From assembly GCF_001546455.1 (NCBI RefSeq), contig NZ_KQ956813.1, forward strand, positions 124,001-188,000: a stretch of 64,000 bases of DNA, in the 5' to 3' direction. Of this stretch, positions 8,399 through 19,083 are shown in pieces. The notes beneath the pieces are model-generated. The model was not told the DNA's origin and searched no databases. It worked only from the letters and a program-made list of their open reading frames with translations. Both the position numbers and the translations under genes were made by a program. The DNA is from Gardnerella vaginalis. Its GTDB lineage: Bacteria; Actinomycetota; Actinomycetes; Actinomycetales; Bifidobacteriaceae. Numbering within the stretch: position 1 is the stretch's first letter; each line of letters begins with the position of its first letter.

Positions 8399-10591
8399 TT
8401 ACTTGCGCTTCTTTTTATCTCGTACTTTTACGGAGATTTGAATAGGAGTTCCCTCAAATCCAAACTCTTCTCGAAGAGAACGCTCAATAAAGCGACGGTA
8501 ACCGTGCTCTAAGAAGCCTGTTGTAAAGATTACAAAACGCGGAGGGCGCGTAGAAGCTTGCGTTGCAAATAAGATTCGCGCTTGCTTTCCACCTCGCAAA
8601 GGATGTGGATGAGCAGACTGAATACGACCTAAGAAGGCGTTAAGCTTGCCTGTAGGAATGCGCTTATCCCAGTTTTCTAAGGCTGTTCGCATAGCGCGCG
8701 CAAGACGGTTAGTATGCCATCCCGTTTTTGCAGAAAGGTTCACACGCTCAGCCCAAGTGACGCGTTCAAACTCCGTTTTCCACAAGCGTTCCATACGCTG
8801 CCTGGAGAACTCGTCCATCAAATCCCACTTGTTAAACACAAGTACGATTGCGCGACCTGCATCCACAGCCTGGCTCATAACTTTTAGATCCTGCTCTGCA
8901 ATCGGCTGAGAAGAATCAAAAAGAATCAAAGCAAGTTCCGAGCGTTCAATCGCAGCTTGCGTACGAAGTGAAGAATAGTATTCAGCACCCGTAAGCTTAT
9001 GCTGCCTGCGCTTAATACCAGCTGTGTCAATAAACAGCCAGTCTTCTCCGTCAACTCGCACAACTTCGTCAACAGGGTCTCTAGTGGTTCCAGCTAAGTC
9101 GTTTACAACAGAACGCTCCTCGTGAGCCAAATGGTTTAGGAGCGAAGACTTTCCAACATTTGGTCTGCCAACTAAAGCAACCCTACGAAGACCTTGCGGA
9201 GTTAAGAATCCAGAAGTCTTATTCGCTTTCTTTAAAGATGCAAGAGCCGCGTCAAGCAAATCTCCAACGCCTCTTCCGTGCATTGCAGAAATTCCGTAAG
9301 GCTCGCCCATTCCAAGCTTCCAAAACTCTGCCGTTAAATACTCGCTTCTAGCGTCATCAACCTTGTTAACAGCCAAAGTAATAGGCTTACCAGCAGCACG
9401 AAGCATGGAAACAATGCGCTCGTCGGTAGCTGTTAAGCCAACTTGACCATCTACTAGAAAAATCACAGCGTCACTTAAACGCACTGCTACTTGCGCTTGC
9501 TGAGCAATCGAAGAATCAATGCCTTCAACATCTGCTTCCCAGCCGCCTGTATCTACCAGCTTGAAGTTGGTTCCGGCCCACTCAGCATCGTAGCTTACGC
9601 GATCCCTTGTAACACCTGGAGTATCTTCTACAACAGCGACCCTGTGACCCAAAATACGGTTTACAAGCGTTGATTTTCCAACGTTTGGTCGGCCTATAAC
9701 GGCAATTACTCCAACCGCTTTAGTATCTTTCGATTCATCTTCGCCTGCTAGATCTCCGCTAAGAAGCGCACGGTCTTCATCATCAAGATCGTAGCCTTCA
9801 AGATTCGCTGCGTAACGGTCGTATTCGTCTTGCTCAATAGCAGCGTCAACCATCTCCACAAGCGCGTCGAGAGTCTGCTCAAAAGTCAAATCAGAATTAT
9901 CGAGCGTCGTAACACCGTCTGCTGCTTGAAGAAAATGCGTTACTTTAGCATCTTTAGCATCGCGAGCGCGAATATTGTCTTCTTCAGACGATTGATTATT
10001 TTGCAAATTTTCTTGATTACTATCTTGCTTATTTCTACGCGCCTGACGCACATCTTCTCTTGCAGTAAGAAGCACGCGAACTTGCGCATTAGGGGCTACA
10101 ACAGTAGTAATATCACGGCCTTCTGCCACTATTCCTAAGCCAGCCGAGAATGATTCTTCACTAGATTCTGCCGATATATACGCGCGCTGAGCAGCAATTA
10201 GCATGCGGCGCACTGCAGGAATAGAAGATACGGTAGAAACGCACGAAGAAACATCGCTAGAGCGTAATTCTTCGCTAACATCTTTTCCGTCGAATTTAAC
10301 TACGGGATTTTTTGGATCCACACTAAATTCAGCATGATCTTCGGTAAATAATGCTCCAACGGCTTCAATAATTTGATCAAAACGCTTAGAATCCGCACTA
10401 TTTGCAGGCTGGCCATCTTCATTCAATTCAAGCTGTGTGCTTAAATCAATACCTTGCTTTAAGCAAAATAACGCTGCAGCTCTATACATTGCACCCGTAT
10501 CTAAATACGCAAAGCCGTAGTATTGTGCTAACGCGCGAGAAGTAGAGGATTTTCCAACTCCTGCAGGACCATCAATTGCTACGCAAATCAC
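8399..10591 (-). CDS. der: fused cytidylate kinase and GTPase Der (EngA)
   Basis: 730 aa, two enzymes in one chain. Residues 1 to about 255 are cytidylate kinase (CMP + ATP to CDP): P-loop GPAGVGKSS (8-16), DTGAMYR (31-37) and [10 protein letters not shown] (156-165), with a low-complexity Asn/Gln/Ser insertion near 190-210. From about 293 it is the ribosome-assembly GTPase Der: first G1 GRPNVGKS (300-307), G3 DTGG, G4 NKVD (409-412), second G1 GRPNVGKS (474-481), G4 NKWD, and a KH-like C-terminal domain ending in basic residues. The fusion is known in bifidobacteria. Its start overlaps the pseudouridine synthase stop by 4 bases (ATGA-type coupling). Confidence 0.95.
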   Translation of the reverse strand: MICVAIDGPAGVGKSSTSRALAQYYGFAYLDTGAMYRAAALFCLKQGIDLSTQLELNEDGQPANSADSKRFDQIIEAVGALFTEDHAEFSVDPKNPVVKFDGKDVSEELRSSDVSSCVSTVSSIPAVRRMLIAAQRAYISAESSEESFSAGLGIVAEGRDITTVVAPNAQVRVLLTAREDVRQARRNKQDSNQENLQNNQSSEEDNIRARDAKDAKVTHFLQAADGVTTLDNSDLTFEQTLDALVEMVDAAIEQDEYDRYAANLEGYDLDDEDRALLSGDLAGEDESKDTKAVGVIAVIGRPNVGKSTLVNRILGHRVAVVEDTPGVTRDRVSYDAEWAGTNFKLVDTGGWEADVEGIDSSIAQQAQVAVRLSDAVIFLVDGQVGLTATDERIVSMLRAAGKPITLAVNKVDDARSEYLTAEFWKLGMGEPYGISAMHGRGVGDLLDAALASLKKANKTSGFLTPQGLRRVALVGRPNVGKSSLLNHLAHEERSVVNDLAGTTRDPVDEVVRVDGEDWLFIDTAGIKRRQHKLTGAEYYSSLRTQAAIERSELALILFDSSQPIAEQDLKVMSQAVDAGRAIVLVFNKWDLMDEFSRQRMERLWKTEFERVTWAERVNLSAKTGWHTNRLARAMRTALENWDKRIPTGKLNAFLGRIQSAHPHPLRGGKQARILFATQASTRPPRFVIFTTGFLEHGYRRFIERSLREEFGFEGTPIQISVKVRDKKKRK

Positions 10592-11361
10592 AGACCAACC
10601 TCCTTAGAAAGCGAGCGCACTTCTACTTGCGAAAGAACGCGATATGACCCAGCTTTTAAGTCTCCTAATTTAATCGGGCCAATTTGCGTTCTAACAAGAC
10701 GTTTTACTGGGAATCCAACGGCTCCAAAAATCCTACGCACAATGCGATTTTTGCCAGAGTGTAGAACAACTTTTACCATTGTTGTATCGTGATTTTGGTC
10801 GATTATTGCGCAGCGATCTAGCTTAATCCACCCGTCGTCTAAATTTACGCCTTGGGAAACTAGTCTGCGGCAAATCATGCCGTTAATCTTGCCTTCAACG
10901 GTTGCAATATATGTTTTTTCAACTTCATACTTTGGGTGCATTACGTGCTGGCTTAACTCACCATCGTTGGTCATTAAAATAAGACCTTCCGAATCGTAGT
11001 CTAAACGACCCATGTGGAAGATTCGCTCGTACTTATCTCCAACAATATCTCTTAAAGTAAAGCGACCTTTAGGATCATCCATTGCACTCAAAACTCGTTT
11101 TGGCTTGTTAAGAGCCAGCGTTACAAGCTTGTGATTGAACTTTACTCTAGAGCCGTCTACACGAATCTTTTGCTTGCTTGGATCTACTCGAGTTCCGAGT
11201 GTTGTTACAAGCTCATCATCTACTTCAACACGCCCATCAAGGATTATTTCTTCGCATTTGCGTCTCGAACCAAATCCAGCTTCTGCTAGTAACTTTTGCA
11301 GTCGAACGGCGTTTTTGTCATCTGAATGCGCCTGATTGGCGCGGGAATATGCGTTTGGCAT
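10588..11361 (-). CDS. RsuA/RluB-family ribosomal pseudouridine synthase
   Basis: 257 aa. An S4 RNA-binding domain ([20 protein letters not shown]..., about 19-65) is followed by the synthase domain with the catalytic motif [10 protein letters not shown] (118-127, Asp121 as nucleophile) and a C-terminal [10 protein letters not shown] motif. Likely target is 23S rRNA (RluB type), but RsuA-type 16S modification cannot be excluded from sequence alone. First gene of the group with cmk-der and the helicase; the 4-base overlap with cmk-der indicates translational coupling. An upstream region of 209 bases separates it from the divergent aquaporin gene. Confidence 0.9.
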   Translation of the reverse strand: MPNAYSRANQAHSDDKNAVRLQKLLAEAGFGSRRKCEEIILDGRVEVDDELVTTLGTRVDPSKQKIRVDGSRVKFNHKLVTLALNKPKRVLSAMDDPKGRFTLRDIVGDKYERIFHMGRLDYDSEGLILMTNDGELSQHVMHPKYEVEKTYIATVEGKINGMICRRLVSQGVNLDDGWIKLDRCAIIDQNHDTTMVKVVLHSGKNRIVRRIFGAVGFPVKRLVRTQIGPIKLGDLKAGSYRVLSQVEVRSLSKEVGL

Positions 11362-11570
11362 CGTTCTCCCAACGTGACCTAATTAATGTTATTTACTAAT
11401 TTTGTGGCTATTTTTGCATATTTTTTTAATATTTTTTAATAATCACAGCAAATTACCACGTTTTTCTATGTTAGCGTATGGCATAGCCGTGATACTATAG
11501 CAAACGTTTGGTTGTGTTGTAAATAACAAAAACAATACAACAATATACAAAATTAACGTAAGGAATTGTT

Positions 11571-12530
11571 ATGACTAACACTTTGCAAGCGGAGTGCTCA
11601 GCTTCTAAACAAAAATCAGCTGCTAGTGCACCTCTTATTTTTAGAATTTTTGCAGAATTTGTTTCAAGCGTTTTTGCTTTGTTTACTGTTTACATGTTTT
11701 CGTCTGTTGTAACAGCAATGTATGGCGTAAACGTTCTTTTGATTGCTGCAGGAACTGGCTTAGCTTATGCTGCAGCAATTAGCATATCTGCTAAAGTTTC
11801 GGGCGGACACGTTAATCCTGCGGTAACTATTGCATCTATGCTCACTGGAAGAACGTCTTATATTTCGGGAATTTTGTACATTGTGGCTCAGGTTATAGGC
11901 GCTATTGTTGCTGCAGCTTTAACCGTTTTTATTCTTCCACAAACTAAGATGGTTCCAGCAAAAACATGGTTTGCTCCAGTTGTAAACGGTTTTGAAAGCG
12001 CTTCTATCTCCGCAAACCAGCTAAAGAGTGTTAATGCTTCTTTTGGCGTTATTGCAGCCCTGATTGTTGAAGTCATTGCCGTTCTTATTATTGTTGCAAC
12101 CGCAATGACTTACACTCGCGAAGATGGTAGTGCAAAATGCACGTACGCAGCACACATGGGCATTGCCTATTCCGTTGGCACTTTTATTACCTACCAAATC
12201 ACTGGAACAGGTCTTAATCCAGCTCGCTCCACCGGAATTGCTATTTTTGCTCAGTCAAAGAAGTTGGCTGTTGCTCCGTTAAGCCAGCTTTGGGTATTTT
12301 GGATTGCTCCTATTTTTGCGGCAGCTCTAGTTGGATTTGTAATGCTTATTTCTAAGCTTGTAAGCACTCCTTCTATACACGAAGCTAGCAGCATTAACAA
12401 CTCCAACAATGCTGGCGATTCTTCCTTAAACGATTCTTTGCAAAACAATTCAGCACTTAACGCAGAATCGGAAAATAGCGAGAGCAAGGAAGACAAGGAA
12501 ATTAACCCGTTCTATAACGAAGATAAATAG
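11571..12530 (+). CDS. MIP-family channel (aquaporin type)
   Basis: 319-aa membrane channel with six helices and the two NPA half-helices: NPA at 82-84 and at 216-218, the second followed by the selectivity-filter Arg219. After the second NPA the residue is Ser (NPARS) rather than the Asp (NPARD) typical of glycerol facilitators, which points to a water channel; this is an inference from one position. A Ser/Asn/Glu-rich cytoplasmic tail of ~55 residues (from about 265) is unusual in length. The ATG has AAGGAATTGTT directly upstream. It stands alone, divergent from the pseudouridine synthase and convergent with the DUF3017 gene. Confidence 0.9.
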   Translation: MTNTLQAECSASKQKSAASAPLIFRIFAEFVSSVFALFTVYMFSSVVTAMYGVNVLLIAAGTGLAYAAAISISAKVSGGHVNPAVTIASMLTGRTSYISGILYIVAQVIGAIVAAALTVFILPQTKMVPAKTWFAPVVNGFESASISANQLKSVNASFGVIAALIVEVIAVLIIVATAMTYTREDGSAKCTYAAHMGIAYSVGTFITYQITGTGLNPARSTGIAIFAQSKKLAVAPLSQLWVFWIAPIFAAALVGFVMLISKLVSTPSIHEASSINNSNNAGDSSLNDSLQNNSALNAESENSESKEDKEINPFYNEDK

Positions 12531-12547
12531 TTATATAAACAAAAAGA

Positions 12548-12949
12548 TTACATAAAAACAAAAATGGAAAAATACGTTACTAAGAGTCCAACTCCTAGTG
12601 CGATGCTTATAAAAGAGTCAAAACCAACTGATCTGACTTTCCAAGGGCTTCGTTGAGTAAAAATTAAACGTATTGCTCCAAGAATAATGGCTGTTGCAGA
12701 AATAATAACTGTTGCAGCCATTATTTTTCCAATAAAAGCTAATATTGCGCACACACATACAATTGCTGCCACAAACCATTGAGCATACGGCTTTCCCTCT
12801 TTTGCTTCCGAAACATAAATGTGATTATTTGCCGGATTATTTGCTGGATTATTTGCTGGATTATTTTCCAGATTGTTGACGCTATTGTTTGTGCTTTCTT
12901 TAAACGCGATTTTTGATTCTTGTTCGTTGCTCTGCTGGTTAATTGTCAT
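12548..12949 (-). CDS. DUF3017-family membrane protein
   Basis: About 133 aa. After a polar N-terminus containing a (NPAN)n repeat come three hydrophobic helices, separated by the conserved QRSPWKVRSVGFDS segment that resembles the VRSRW-D pattern of DUF3017. In actinobacteria this family sits beside purH, as here. The open frame extends 45 bases further upstream, into the purH terminator; ATG 12949 is preferred because TATTAT lies exactly six bases ahead, giving a leaderless start, and no Shine-Dalgarno is present. Function unknown. Confidence 0.7.
   Translation of the reverse strand: MTINQQSNEQESKIAFKESTNNSVNNLENNPANNPANNPANNHIYVSEAKEGKPYAQWFVAAIVCVCAILAFIGKIMAATVIISATAIILGAIRLIFTQRSPWKVRSVGFDSFISIALGVGLLVTYFSIFVFM
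12824..12871. repeat. four tandem 12-bp units inside the DUF3017 gene
   Basis: Units at 12824-12835, 12836-12847, 12848-12859 (second and third identical) and a diverged fourth at 12860-12871. Each encodes four residues (NPAN), so copy-number change would keep the frame. Confidence 0.9.
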
Positions 12950-12955
12950 ACTTGT

Positions 12956-12961
12956 ATAATA
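12956..12961 (-). promoter_or_regulatory. -10 box of the DUF3017 gene, leaderless geometry
   Basis: Minus strand reads TATTAT, six bases, then ATG, the same spacing as at rarA. The box lies a few bases past the T-run of the purH terminator. Confidence 0.5.
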
Positions 12962-12964
12962 CAT

Positions 12965-13005
12965 AAAAAGCCTTGGAAAGTATATTAAACACAATCCAAG
13001 GCTTT
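12965..13005 (-). terminator. intrinsic terminator of purH
   Basis: An 11-bp perfect stem (12967-12977 with 12995-13005) on the minus strand is followed by TTTTT. It ends purH transcription about 80 bases after the stop and directly abuts the promoter of the DUF3017 gene. Confidence 0.8.
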
Positions 13006-13085
13006 ACGTTAATCAATTAATCGAGTTAATCTAACTGACTAATCATCTATTTGCAAAAACACAATCTGCAAATAGCGATTGATTT

Positions 13086-14765
13086 TTAGTGGAAGAAGTG
13101 CCTCGTTCCAGTAGTGTACATTGTAACGCCAGCTTTACGCGCTGCTTCAAACACTTCCTCGTCTCTAATTGAACCTCCAGGCTGAACAATTGCGCGAACG
13201 CCTGCATTAATCAGAATTTGAGGACCATCTGCAAATGGGAAGAATGCGTCGGATGCTGCAACAGATCCTTTAGCACGTTCTAATCCATCTGCCAAAGTAT
13301 TGGCTCTTTCAACTGCAAGATTGCATGAATCAACTCTATTAACTTGACCCATTCCAATTCCAACAGTTGCTAAATCATGCGCAAGCAAAATGGCATTTGA
13401 CTTTACGCATCTAAGCGAACGCCACGCAAACTCTAAGTCTTTTAAGGTGGTTTCGTCTACTGGATCTCCAGAAACAAGAGTCCAATTTTTAGGATTATCC
13501 CCTAAATCATCAATCTTGTCTGCGCTCTGAACCAAAGCTCCGCCGTCAATAGGATGCACTTGCAAACCTAGAAGAGGAGGATTTGCAACCTTTAGGATTC
13601 GCAAATTCTTCTTTTTTGTGCGCAATAATTCTAATGCTTCTGGATCATAATCTGGAGCCACAATTACTTCTGTAAAGATTGGACGCACACTTTGCGCCAT
13701 TTCTAGCGTAACTGTTGAATTACAGGCAATCACTCCGCCATATGCGCTTACAGGATCGCATGCATGAGCCTTTCTATGAGCCTCTGCAGCCGTTTTTCCA
13801 ATCGCTAAGCCGCAAGGATTGTTATGCTTGCAAACTGCAACTGCAATTTGTGGAGCAAAATCCCAAACAGCACGCCATGCCGCATCCGCATCAACATAAT
13901 TGTTATAGCTCATTGGTTTTCCGCCAAGAAGTTCAGCTTGCGCTAAACCACCTTTATGCAACGGGTCAAGGTAAAGCCCCGCCTGCTGGTGCGGATTTTC
14001 GCCATATCGAAGATTATGCTCTAAATGCCAAGTGCGTGTGTAATCTGCAGGAAGCAACTCTTCACTTGATTTATCAAGAGAATCCTCGCTGTTTTCTGTA
14101 TTTTCTAGCATGCTTTGCGGCATTGGCCAAGTGTTATTTGTCCATTGGCATATTGCAGCATCGTAAGCTGCTGTATGAGCAAATGCTTTACCAGCCAAAT
14201 ATTCACGCTCTTGCAAGCTAAAGCCTTCTCCAGAAGCAATTCGATTAGCTAAAAGTTTATAATCTGCAGGATCTGTAATAACTGCCACAGATTTATGATT
14301 TTTAGCAGCTGCTCGAATCATTGATGGACCACCAATATCAATTTTTTCAATAATGGCGTCATTTTCCGCACCACTCATAACCGTGTTTACAAATGGATAC
14401 AGATTCACAACAACAGCGTCAAATGGCTGGATTTCTAAGTCTTTAAGCTGCTTTACATGGTCTGGATTGCTCATATCTGCTAAAATGCCAGCGTGAATAT
14501 GAGGGTCTAGAGTCTTAACTCTACCATCTAAGCTTTCTGGGAATCCTGTTACATCCGCAACCTGAGTAACGCTAACACCCAATTCTTGAAGCTTTAAAGC
14601 AGTTGAACCTGTTGAAACAACCTGAGTTCCACACTTTTTAAAAGCTTCTGCAAGCGTTTCTAACCCTTCTTTGCAAAATACCGAAACCAGTACTCGCTTT
14701 ATAGACCTTTTACCTGTGGTTATCAGCACATCTGCACTTGATTCTTGCGCATGTATCTGTTGCAC
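13086..14765 (-). CDS. purH: bifunctional AICAR formyltransferase / IMP cyclohydrolase PurH
   Basis: 559 aa, performs the last two steps of purine synthesis (AICAR to FAICAR to IMP). The N-terminal MGS-like cyclohydrolase domain starts near residue 20 ([12 protein letters not shown], then [13 protein letters not shown] and [15 protein letters not shown]). The transformylase domain carries the KHNNPCG catalytic motif near 315 and ends with [11 protein letters not shown] and TRHFFH. Full length for the family. It follows the PerM-like gene by 29 bases, an order also seen in mycobacteria; the rest of the pathway lies at 34-44 kb on the other strand. Confidence 0.97.
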   Translation of the reverse strand: MQQIHAQESSADVLITTGKRSIKRVLVSVFCKEGLETLAEAFKKCGTQVVSTGSTALKLQELGVSVTQVADVTGFPESLDGRVKTLDPHIHAGILADMSNPDHVKQLKDLEIQPFDAVVVNLYPFVNTVMSGAENDAIIEKIDIGGPSMIRAAAKNHKSVAVITDPADYKLLANRIASGEGFSLQEREYLAGKAFAHTAAYDAAICQWTNNTWPMPQSMLENTENSEDSLDKSSEELLPADYTRTWHLEHNLRYGENPHQQAGLYLDPLHKGGLAQAELLGGKPMSYNNYVDADAAWRAVWDFAPQIAVAVCKHNNPCGLAIGKTAAEAHRKAHACDPVSAYGGVIACNSTVTLEMAQSVRPIFTEVIVAPDYDPEALELLRTKKKNLRILKVANPPLLGLQVHPIDGGALVQSADKIDDLGDNPKNWTLVSGDPVDETTLKDLEFAWRSLRCVKSNAILLAHDLATVGIGMGQVNRVDSCNLAVERANTLADGLERAKGSVAASDAFFPFADGPQILINAGVRAIVQPGGSIRDEEVFEAARKAGVTMYTTGTRHFFH

Positions 14766-14794
14766 GGGGTTCCCTCCTTGTGTTGGATGAGGAT

Positions 14795-16114
14795 TTATTT
14801 TTTATTAGCTTTTGAACTAACTATTCTAGAATTTCTAGTTTCAGTTTTGTTCTCAAGCAAAGGTTGATTTTTGGATAAAATTTTGCTTCTTAAAACTTGA
14901 ATTCCAACTATTATTGCGCAAACTAAAAGAACAATAAGCCAAGCGCAGCCAAAACCGTATATTGTTAAATGACCCAAGGAACGAACACTTCTGCTTACAT
15001 TAACTCCAACATTCGCTAATCTAAATCTACCTAAGCTTCCGTTTGCAAATATAAGCAATATGCTCATGGAAAGTATTACAACCATACAAGACGCAACCAA
15101 TACTATTGCAGACTGCGCAAATGCGAAAGCCGTTTTTTTCCAATCAACTTTATTTTCATCAAAGCAAATTCTAAGATTGCACAACTTTGAATACAAGATT
15201 ACAAACAAAGCCAAAATAGTGCATAGAACAAACAATATGCTAACTGTGGCTGTTCTATACAGTGAATCTTTTATAGCATCTGGAAATATTGAAAATAGTG
15301 GAACAGGAGGCAATGATTTTTTGTTAGTAGAAAAAACACTAAAGCTTGCAACACTTCCAATGTTAAATCCTGATCCAGCAATCCAAGATAACGCCCATAA
15401 CGCAATATTTGGAAGCCAAACTAAACAAGCAATAGAGGTTAAAATCCTAGATCCGATTTGCATTCCAAGTTTAGAAAAAGCAATCTCAACGTTGCTTGAA
15501 CCAATTACACACCAAAAGATAATTGTTAAAACCGCAACAATCGCATAAATAGCCAAAACACTTATAGAACAATAAGCACAAGTTTTTACAGATTTAATCG
15601 TTCGTTCGGAAAAATGTTTTGCTAATTCTTGTTTTATTTGAGCAAACGCGGAAGAGTGTGGTGCAACTACAATAATCATTGCTAAAACATACACACAAAT
15701 GCTTTTTAGCAATATTATTGGCAAAGAATCCAATAGCTCAATATTTGTATTTTGAGATATTACAGCGTTTATAAACACCCAAACAAATAGGCCAATTAAA
15801 TTTTCAACCTGCCCGCTTTTTAGTTTTTTCATTGCAATTGCAAGAGTAGAAACTAAAAGAATCGTTAGTCCAAGAGGAATAATCGTAAGAATAAAATCAT
15901 TAAATCCAAGCCCTACTCCTTGAGAAAAAAGAAGCAAAGCCCAAGTTAAAGACATTGAAGAATCCGAAAGATTGCCAGTTCCTTCTTCAATAGATATAAC
16001 CAAAAGCGTTAAAGACATAAACAATCCAACAACAAGAGCAAAAACAAAAATTGTTATTGCTGGAATAGCTAAACCCTTTAAAACACTAATAAGAGAAGAC
16101 TTTAGCTTTTTCAC
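14795..16114 (-). CDS. DUF6350/PerM-like polytopic membrane protein
   Basis: 439 aa with about nine to ten hydrophobic helices and a short basic C-terminal tail; no soluble catalytic domain. Position immediately upstream of purH matches the actinobacterial DUF6350 family, whose mycobacterial member PerM stabilises the divisome protein FtsB under stress. Identification rests on topology, length and synteny rather than a sharp motif. Its upstream neighbour apt is 87 bases away, so it may have its own promoter or be read from apt. Confidence 0.65.
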   Translation of the reverse strand: MKKLKSSLISVLKGLAIPAITIFVFALVVGLFMSLTLLVISIEEGTGNLSDSSMSLTWALLLFSQGVGLGFNDFILTIIPLGLTILLVSTLAIAMKKLKSGQVENLIGLFVWVFINAVISQNTNIELLDSLPIILLKSICVYVLAMIIVVAPHSSAFAQIKQELAKHFSERTIKSVKTCAYCSISVLAIYAIVAVLTIIFWCVIGSSNVEIAFSKLGMQIGSRILTSIACLVWLPNIALWALSWIAGSGFNIGSVASFSVFSTNKKSLPPVPLFSIFPDAIKDSLYRTATVSILFVLCTILALFVILYSKLCNLRICFDENKVDWKKTAFAFAQSAIVLVASCMVVILSMSILLIFANGSLGRFRLANVGVNVSRSVRSLGHLTIYGFGCAWLIVLLVCAIIVGIQVLRSKILSKNQPLLENKTETRNSRIVSSKANKK

Positions 16115-16201
16115 AATTACTTCCCCTCCTACTGTTTAAGGTTTATTTTGGATTATTTATATATTTAACGCTTTAGGCTTAAACAACAATCTGTAGTATT
16201 T

Positions 16202-16783
16202 TTAGGCTGGCATTCTCATTAGACTAGAGCATTTATAGGATTGCAAATCGCTCATTCCATTAATGCCAGTTAACTCCATTACAAAGCAGAATCCAGCAAC
16301 AACACCTTCAGCTCTTTCAACAAGCTTTGCGGCGGCTTTTGCTGTTCCTCCTGTTGCAATTAAATCATCCACAATAAGAACACGCTGACCAGGCTTAATC
16401 AAACCTTTTTCTATCTCGATTTTAGCTTCGCCATATTCAAGAGAATATGATTCACTAATAACCTCTGGAGGTAATTTTCCAGCTTTTCTTACTGCAATAA
16501 AACCTTTATTTAAGCGCGCAGCTAATGCTGGGCCAAATAAGAATCCACGAGCTTCAAGACCTGCAACCAAATCAAATGAGTCTTTAGAAACAGGTAAAGA
16601 ATCAACAAGTGATTCAATAAGAATTTGCATTGCACGAGCATCTGCAAATACAGGTAGAAAATCGCGAAAAACAATCTTTGGATTTGGGAATCCTGGGATT
16701 GTGCGAACAAGAGACGCTAAATAATCAGCATCCTGATTGCTAACATTCTTTAAAGGCTTTACAGTAATATCAGTTGTTGTCAT
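16202..16783 (-). CDS. apt: adenine phosphoribosyltransferase
   Basis: 193-aa salvage enzyme: adenine + PRPP to AMP. The type I phosphoribosyltransferase PRPP loop is VLIVDDLIATGGTA (135-148); the upstream GLEARGFLFGPALA (75-88) and RKAGKLP (99-105) segments are characteristic of Apt. Family length is ~170-185, so it is full length with a slightly long N-terminus. Last gene of the yebC-ruvCAB-yajC-apt group, 18 bases after yajC. Confidence 0.95.
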   Translation of the reverse strand: MTTTDITVKPLKNVSNQDADYLASLVRTIPGFPNPKIVFRDFLPVFADARAMQILIESLVDSLPVSKDSFDLVAGLEARGFLFGPALAARLNKGFIAVRKAGKLPPEVISESYSLEYGEAKIEIEKGLIKPGQRVLIVDDLIATGGTAKAAAKLVERAEGVVAGFCFVMELTGINGMSDLQSYKCSSLMRMPA

Positions 16784-16801
16784 AATCCAAATGTTCTTAT
16801 T

Positions 16802-17227
16802 TTAGTTTTCTTTATTTTCACCAGATTCATTAGATTCTGGAACCTGATTAGAATCGTTGGATTCTTGCGATTCATCAACATTTTCAGAGTTTGAATCTTC
16901 AGCGCTGTTAGCATCTTGAGAATTATCTTCTTTATCGTAGCTATTAAAATCTACGCGAACATAAACTCTATTAACAGCACGGAAAGATACGCGCAACAAA
17001 CTGTTTTCAGAATCTATAACAATCTCTTCGTGATCGGCATCAACGCTAACAACCTTACCAATAATTCCACCAATGGTTATAACCTCAACACCAGGCTTTA
17101 GTGAATCATGGAAAGAGCGCAATTCGGTTTGACGCTTCTTCATGCTACGAGATTGGAACCACATGATACCAACCATGGCTACTACAAGAACAATAAGCAT
17201 GCCATACTGGCTAAAGAATTGGGGCAC
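16802..17227 (-). CDS. yajC: preprotein translocase accessory subunit YajC
   Basis: 141 aa: one N-terminal membrane helix (LIVLVVAMVGIMWF), then the conserved RSMKKRQ...GVEVITIGGIIGKV core, and an acidic Asn/Ser/Glu tail of ~50 residues. YajC associates with SecDF/YidC at the Sec translocon. In many actinobacteria secD and secF follow yajC, but here apt follows at once, so no SecDF is encoded at this locus. Read with ruvB, 64 bases upstream. Confidence 0.9.
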   Translation of the reverse strand: MPQFFSQYGMLIVLVVAMVGIMWFQSRSMKKRQTELRSFHDSLKPGVEVITIGGIIGKVVSVDADHEEIVIDSENSLLRVSFRAVNRVYVRVDFNSYDKEDNSQDANSAEDSNSENVDESQESNDSNQVPESNESGENKEN

Positions 17228-17291
17228 AATAAACTCCTTAAGTTATCCAACCCTAAGACGGTAAAACACCGCCCAAATCAAGAATTTTAGG

Positions 17292-18392
17292 CTATCTATC
17301 TGACATTTTTGGCGACTCCAGACCCAAATGCTCCCAAGCTTTTTTGGTTGCAACGCGACCCTTTGGAGTACGAATAAGAAAGCCCTCGCGAACTAAATAT
17401 GGCTCACAAACAGTTTCAACTGTTTCTGACTCTTCTCCAACCATTGCAGCCAAATTGTTAAGGCCAACAGGGCCTCCATTAAATTGGCTAACAATAGCTT
17501 TTAGCACAGCAATATCTAGTCTATCTAAGCCCTGCTTATCAATCTGGTATAAAGCTAAAGCTTTTACAACCGATTCACAATCTACTTCTTTAAGATTGTT
17601 AACAACAGCCCAATCTCTAACGCGCCTTAAAAGACGGTTTGCAATCCTAGGAGTTCCTCTAGAACGCATTGCGAGTTCTTTAGCAGCCTGATCTGCAAGT
17701 TTTACGCCTAAAACTGTAGAAGAACGCTCAATAAGTTTTTCTAGCTCATCTTTAGGGTAAAAATCAAGATGCGCTGTAAAACCAAAACGAGCACGAAGCG
17801 GAGAAGGAAGCATGCCTTCTCTTGTAGTAGCTCCAACAACAGTAAAATGCGGCAATGTAAGCGGTATAGAAGAAGCTCCAGGGCCTTTTCCAACCATAAC
17901 GTCTACTCTAAAATCTTCCATTGCAATGTAAAGCAATTCTTCAGCAGCGCGAGGAAGTCTGTGAATTTCGTCAATAAATAGTACCTCGCCCGTATCTAGC
18001 GAACTTAAAATCGACGCTAAATCGCCAGCATGTTGAATTGCAGGACCAGAAGTTACACGAATAGACACACCAAGTTCGTTAGCAACAATCATTGCTAACG
18101 TTGTTTTTCCAAGACCTGGAGGACCCGCAAGAAGTATATGATCTGGCGGAACATTACGTAATCTTGCCGCATCCAAAAAAAGTTGCAGCTGAGCTTTTAA
18201 TAAAGGCTGACCAATAAAACCTTCTAGAGCATGAGGCCTTAGCTCTTCGTCGCTAATCTGCTCGTTTTCTATAGGAGACGAGGAAACCATTCTTAAAGAA
18301 TTTTCTAGCACGCCCGTATTTAACGCTTGCGTATCTTGCATATTATTGTTTACGCTGTTAGAACTGTTTTCTTTTAAAGTCACCATTATCAC
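17292..18392 (-). CDS. ruvB: Holliday junction branch-migration ATPase RuvB
   Basis: 366 aa. AAA+ motor with Walker [10 protein letters not shown] (90-98), Walker B LFIDEIH (138-144), the family-specific [11 protein letters not shown] segment and sensor GATTREG, then a C-terminal winged helix ([12 protein letters not shown]...TPKGRVAT). An Asn/Ser-rich N-terminal extension of ~45 residues precedes the conserved start. The frame opens at GTG 18392, overlapping the ruvA stop by 4 bases; ATG 18386 is an alternative. AGGTGA just upstream could serve either. It works with RuvA as ring motor on Holliday junctions cut by RuvC. Confidence 0.97.
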   Translation of the reverse strand: MIMVTLKENSSNSVNNNMQDTQALNTGVLENSLRMVSSSPIENEQISDEELRPHALEGFIGQPLLKAQLQLFLDAARLRNVPPDHILLAGPPGLGKTTLAMIVANELGVSIRVTSGPAIQHAGDLASILSSLDTGEVLFIDEIHRLPRAAEELLYIAMEDFRVDVMVGKGPGASSIPLTLPHFTVVGATTREGMLPSPLRARFGFTAHLDFYPKDELEKLIERSSTVLGVKLADQAAKELAMRSRGTPRIANRLLRRVRDWAVVNNLKEVDCESVVKALALYQIDKQGLDRLDIAVLKAIVSQFNGGPVGLNNLAAMVGEESETVETVCEPYLVREGFLIRTPKGRVATKKAWEHLGLESPKMSDR

Positions 18393-19027
18393 CTGCCTCT
18401 ATCGAGCGAAGATAAAGCCATACGCAAAACTTTTGGCATATCTGCATCACTAATTGGCAAAGAAATATCTTCCTGAGCACAAACATTTTCCACCGCTTTT
18501 TGAGCGTCAAACTGCTTCCAGCCTAAAGACATTAATCCAACAACAACTTTGCGCATAGAAGAATCGCCAAAATCACTAATATTCTTGTTTGTATTTTTAT
18601 CTACACTATCTTTGCTTAGCAAAGACATGTCGATAGAGCCTTTAAGTTCAAGAATTATTTTTTGCGCGCCCTTTTTGCCTAACCCAGGAGCGGAAGAAAG
18701 CGCAGAAACATCTGAATCTGCAATAGCCTGCATTAAACGATCTACACTTAACGTTGACAGCAAAGAAAGAGCCACTTTAGGCCCTACTCCACTAACTTTT
18801 TGTTGAATTTGAAGAAAAATACGTTTTGATGCAATGCTTGTAAAACCATAAAGCGTAATAGCATCTTGACTAACTTGCAAAGACGTATAAACCTTAACTT
18901 CTTGACCTTCTCGCAAAGACGACAAATCTGAAGAAGGCATATAAACCTCGTAGCCAACGCCACAAACACAGATAAGCGCACAGCGAGAATCAATAGACTC
19001 CACAACGCCACTAAGCATACCAATCAT
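18389..19027 (-). CDS. ruvA: Holliday junction DNA-binding protein RuvA
   Basis: 212 aa: N-terminal OB fold ([13 protein letters not shown]...), two helix-hairpin-helix motifs ([21 protein letters not shown] and [19 protein letters not shown]), and a C-terminal RuvB-binding domain ([19 protein letters not shown]) after a flexible linker. It holds the Holliday junction square-planar and loads RuvB. GAAAGGTGAG lies directly upstream of the ATG. A LexA-like palindrome at 19061-19074 and a TATAAA overlapping it indicate a dedicated promoter for ruvAB inside the group. Confidence 0.96.
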   Translation of the reverse strand: MIGMLSGVVESIDSRCALICVCGVGYEVYMPSSDLSSLREGQEVKVYTSLQVSQDAITLYGFTSIASKRIFLQIQQKVSGVGPKVALSLLSTLSVDRLMQAIADSDVSALSSAPGLGKKGAQKIILELKGSIDMSLLSKDSVDKNTNKNISDFGDSSMRKVVVGLMSLGWKQFDAQKAVENVCAQEDISLPISDADMPKVLRMALSSLDRGR

Positions 19028-19060
19028 GCGCTCACCTTTCGGATAAAATCTGCAATTTAT

Positions 19061-19074
19061 AGAACAGATGTTCT
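19061..19074. promoter_or_regulatory. LexA/SOS-like box between ruvC and ruvA
   Basis: AGAACAGATGTTCT keeps the GAAC-N4-GTTC core (8 of 10 positions of the extended box). A minus-strand TATAAA (19056-19061) touches its end and could be the ruvAB -10. Confidence 0.6.
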
Positions 19075-19083
19075 ATAAATATC

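Noticed and set aside
13715-14221. 168-residue plus-strand frame within purH
   Set aside because: His/Gln-rich antisense of a conserved enzyme.
14766-14794. ZTP or other riboswitch ahead of purH
   Set aside because: Only 29 bases separate the genes; no room for an aptamer.
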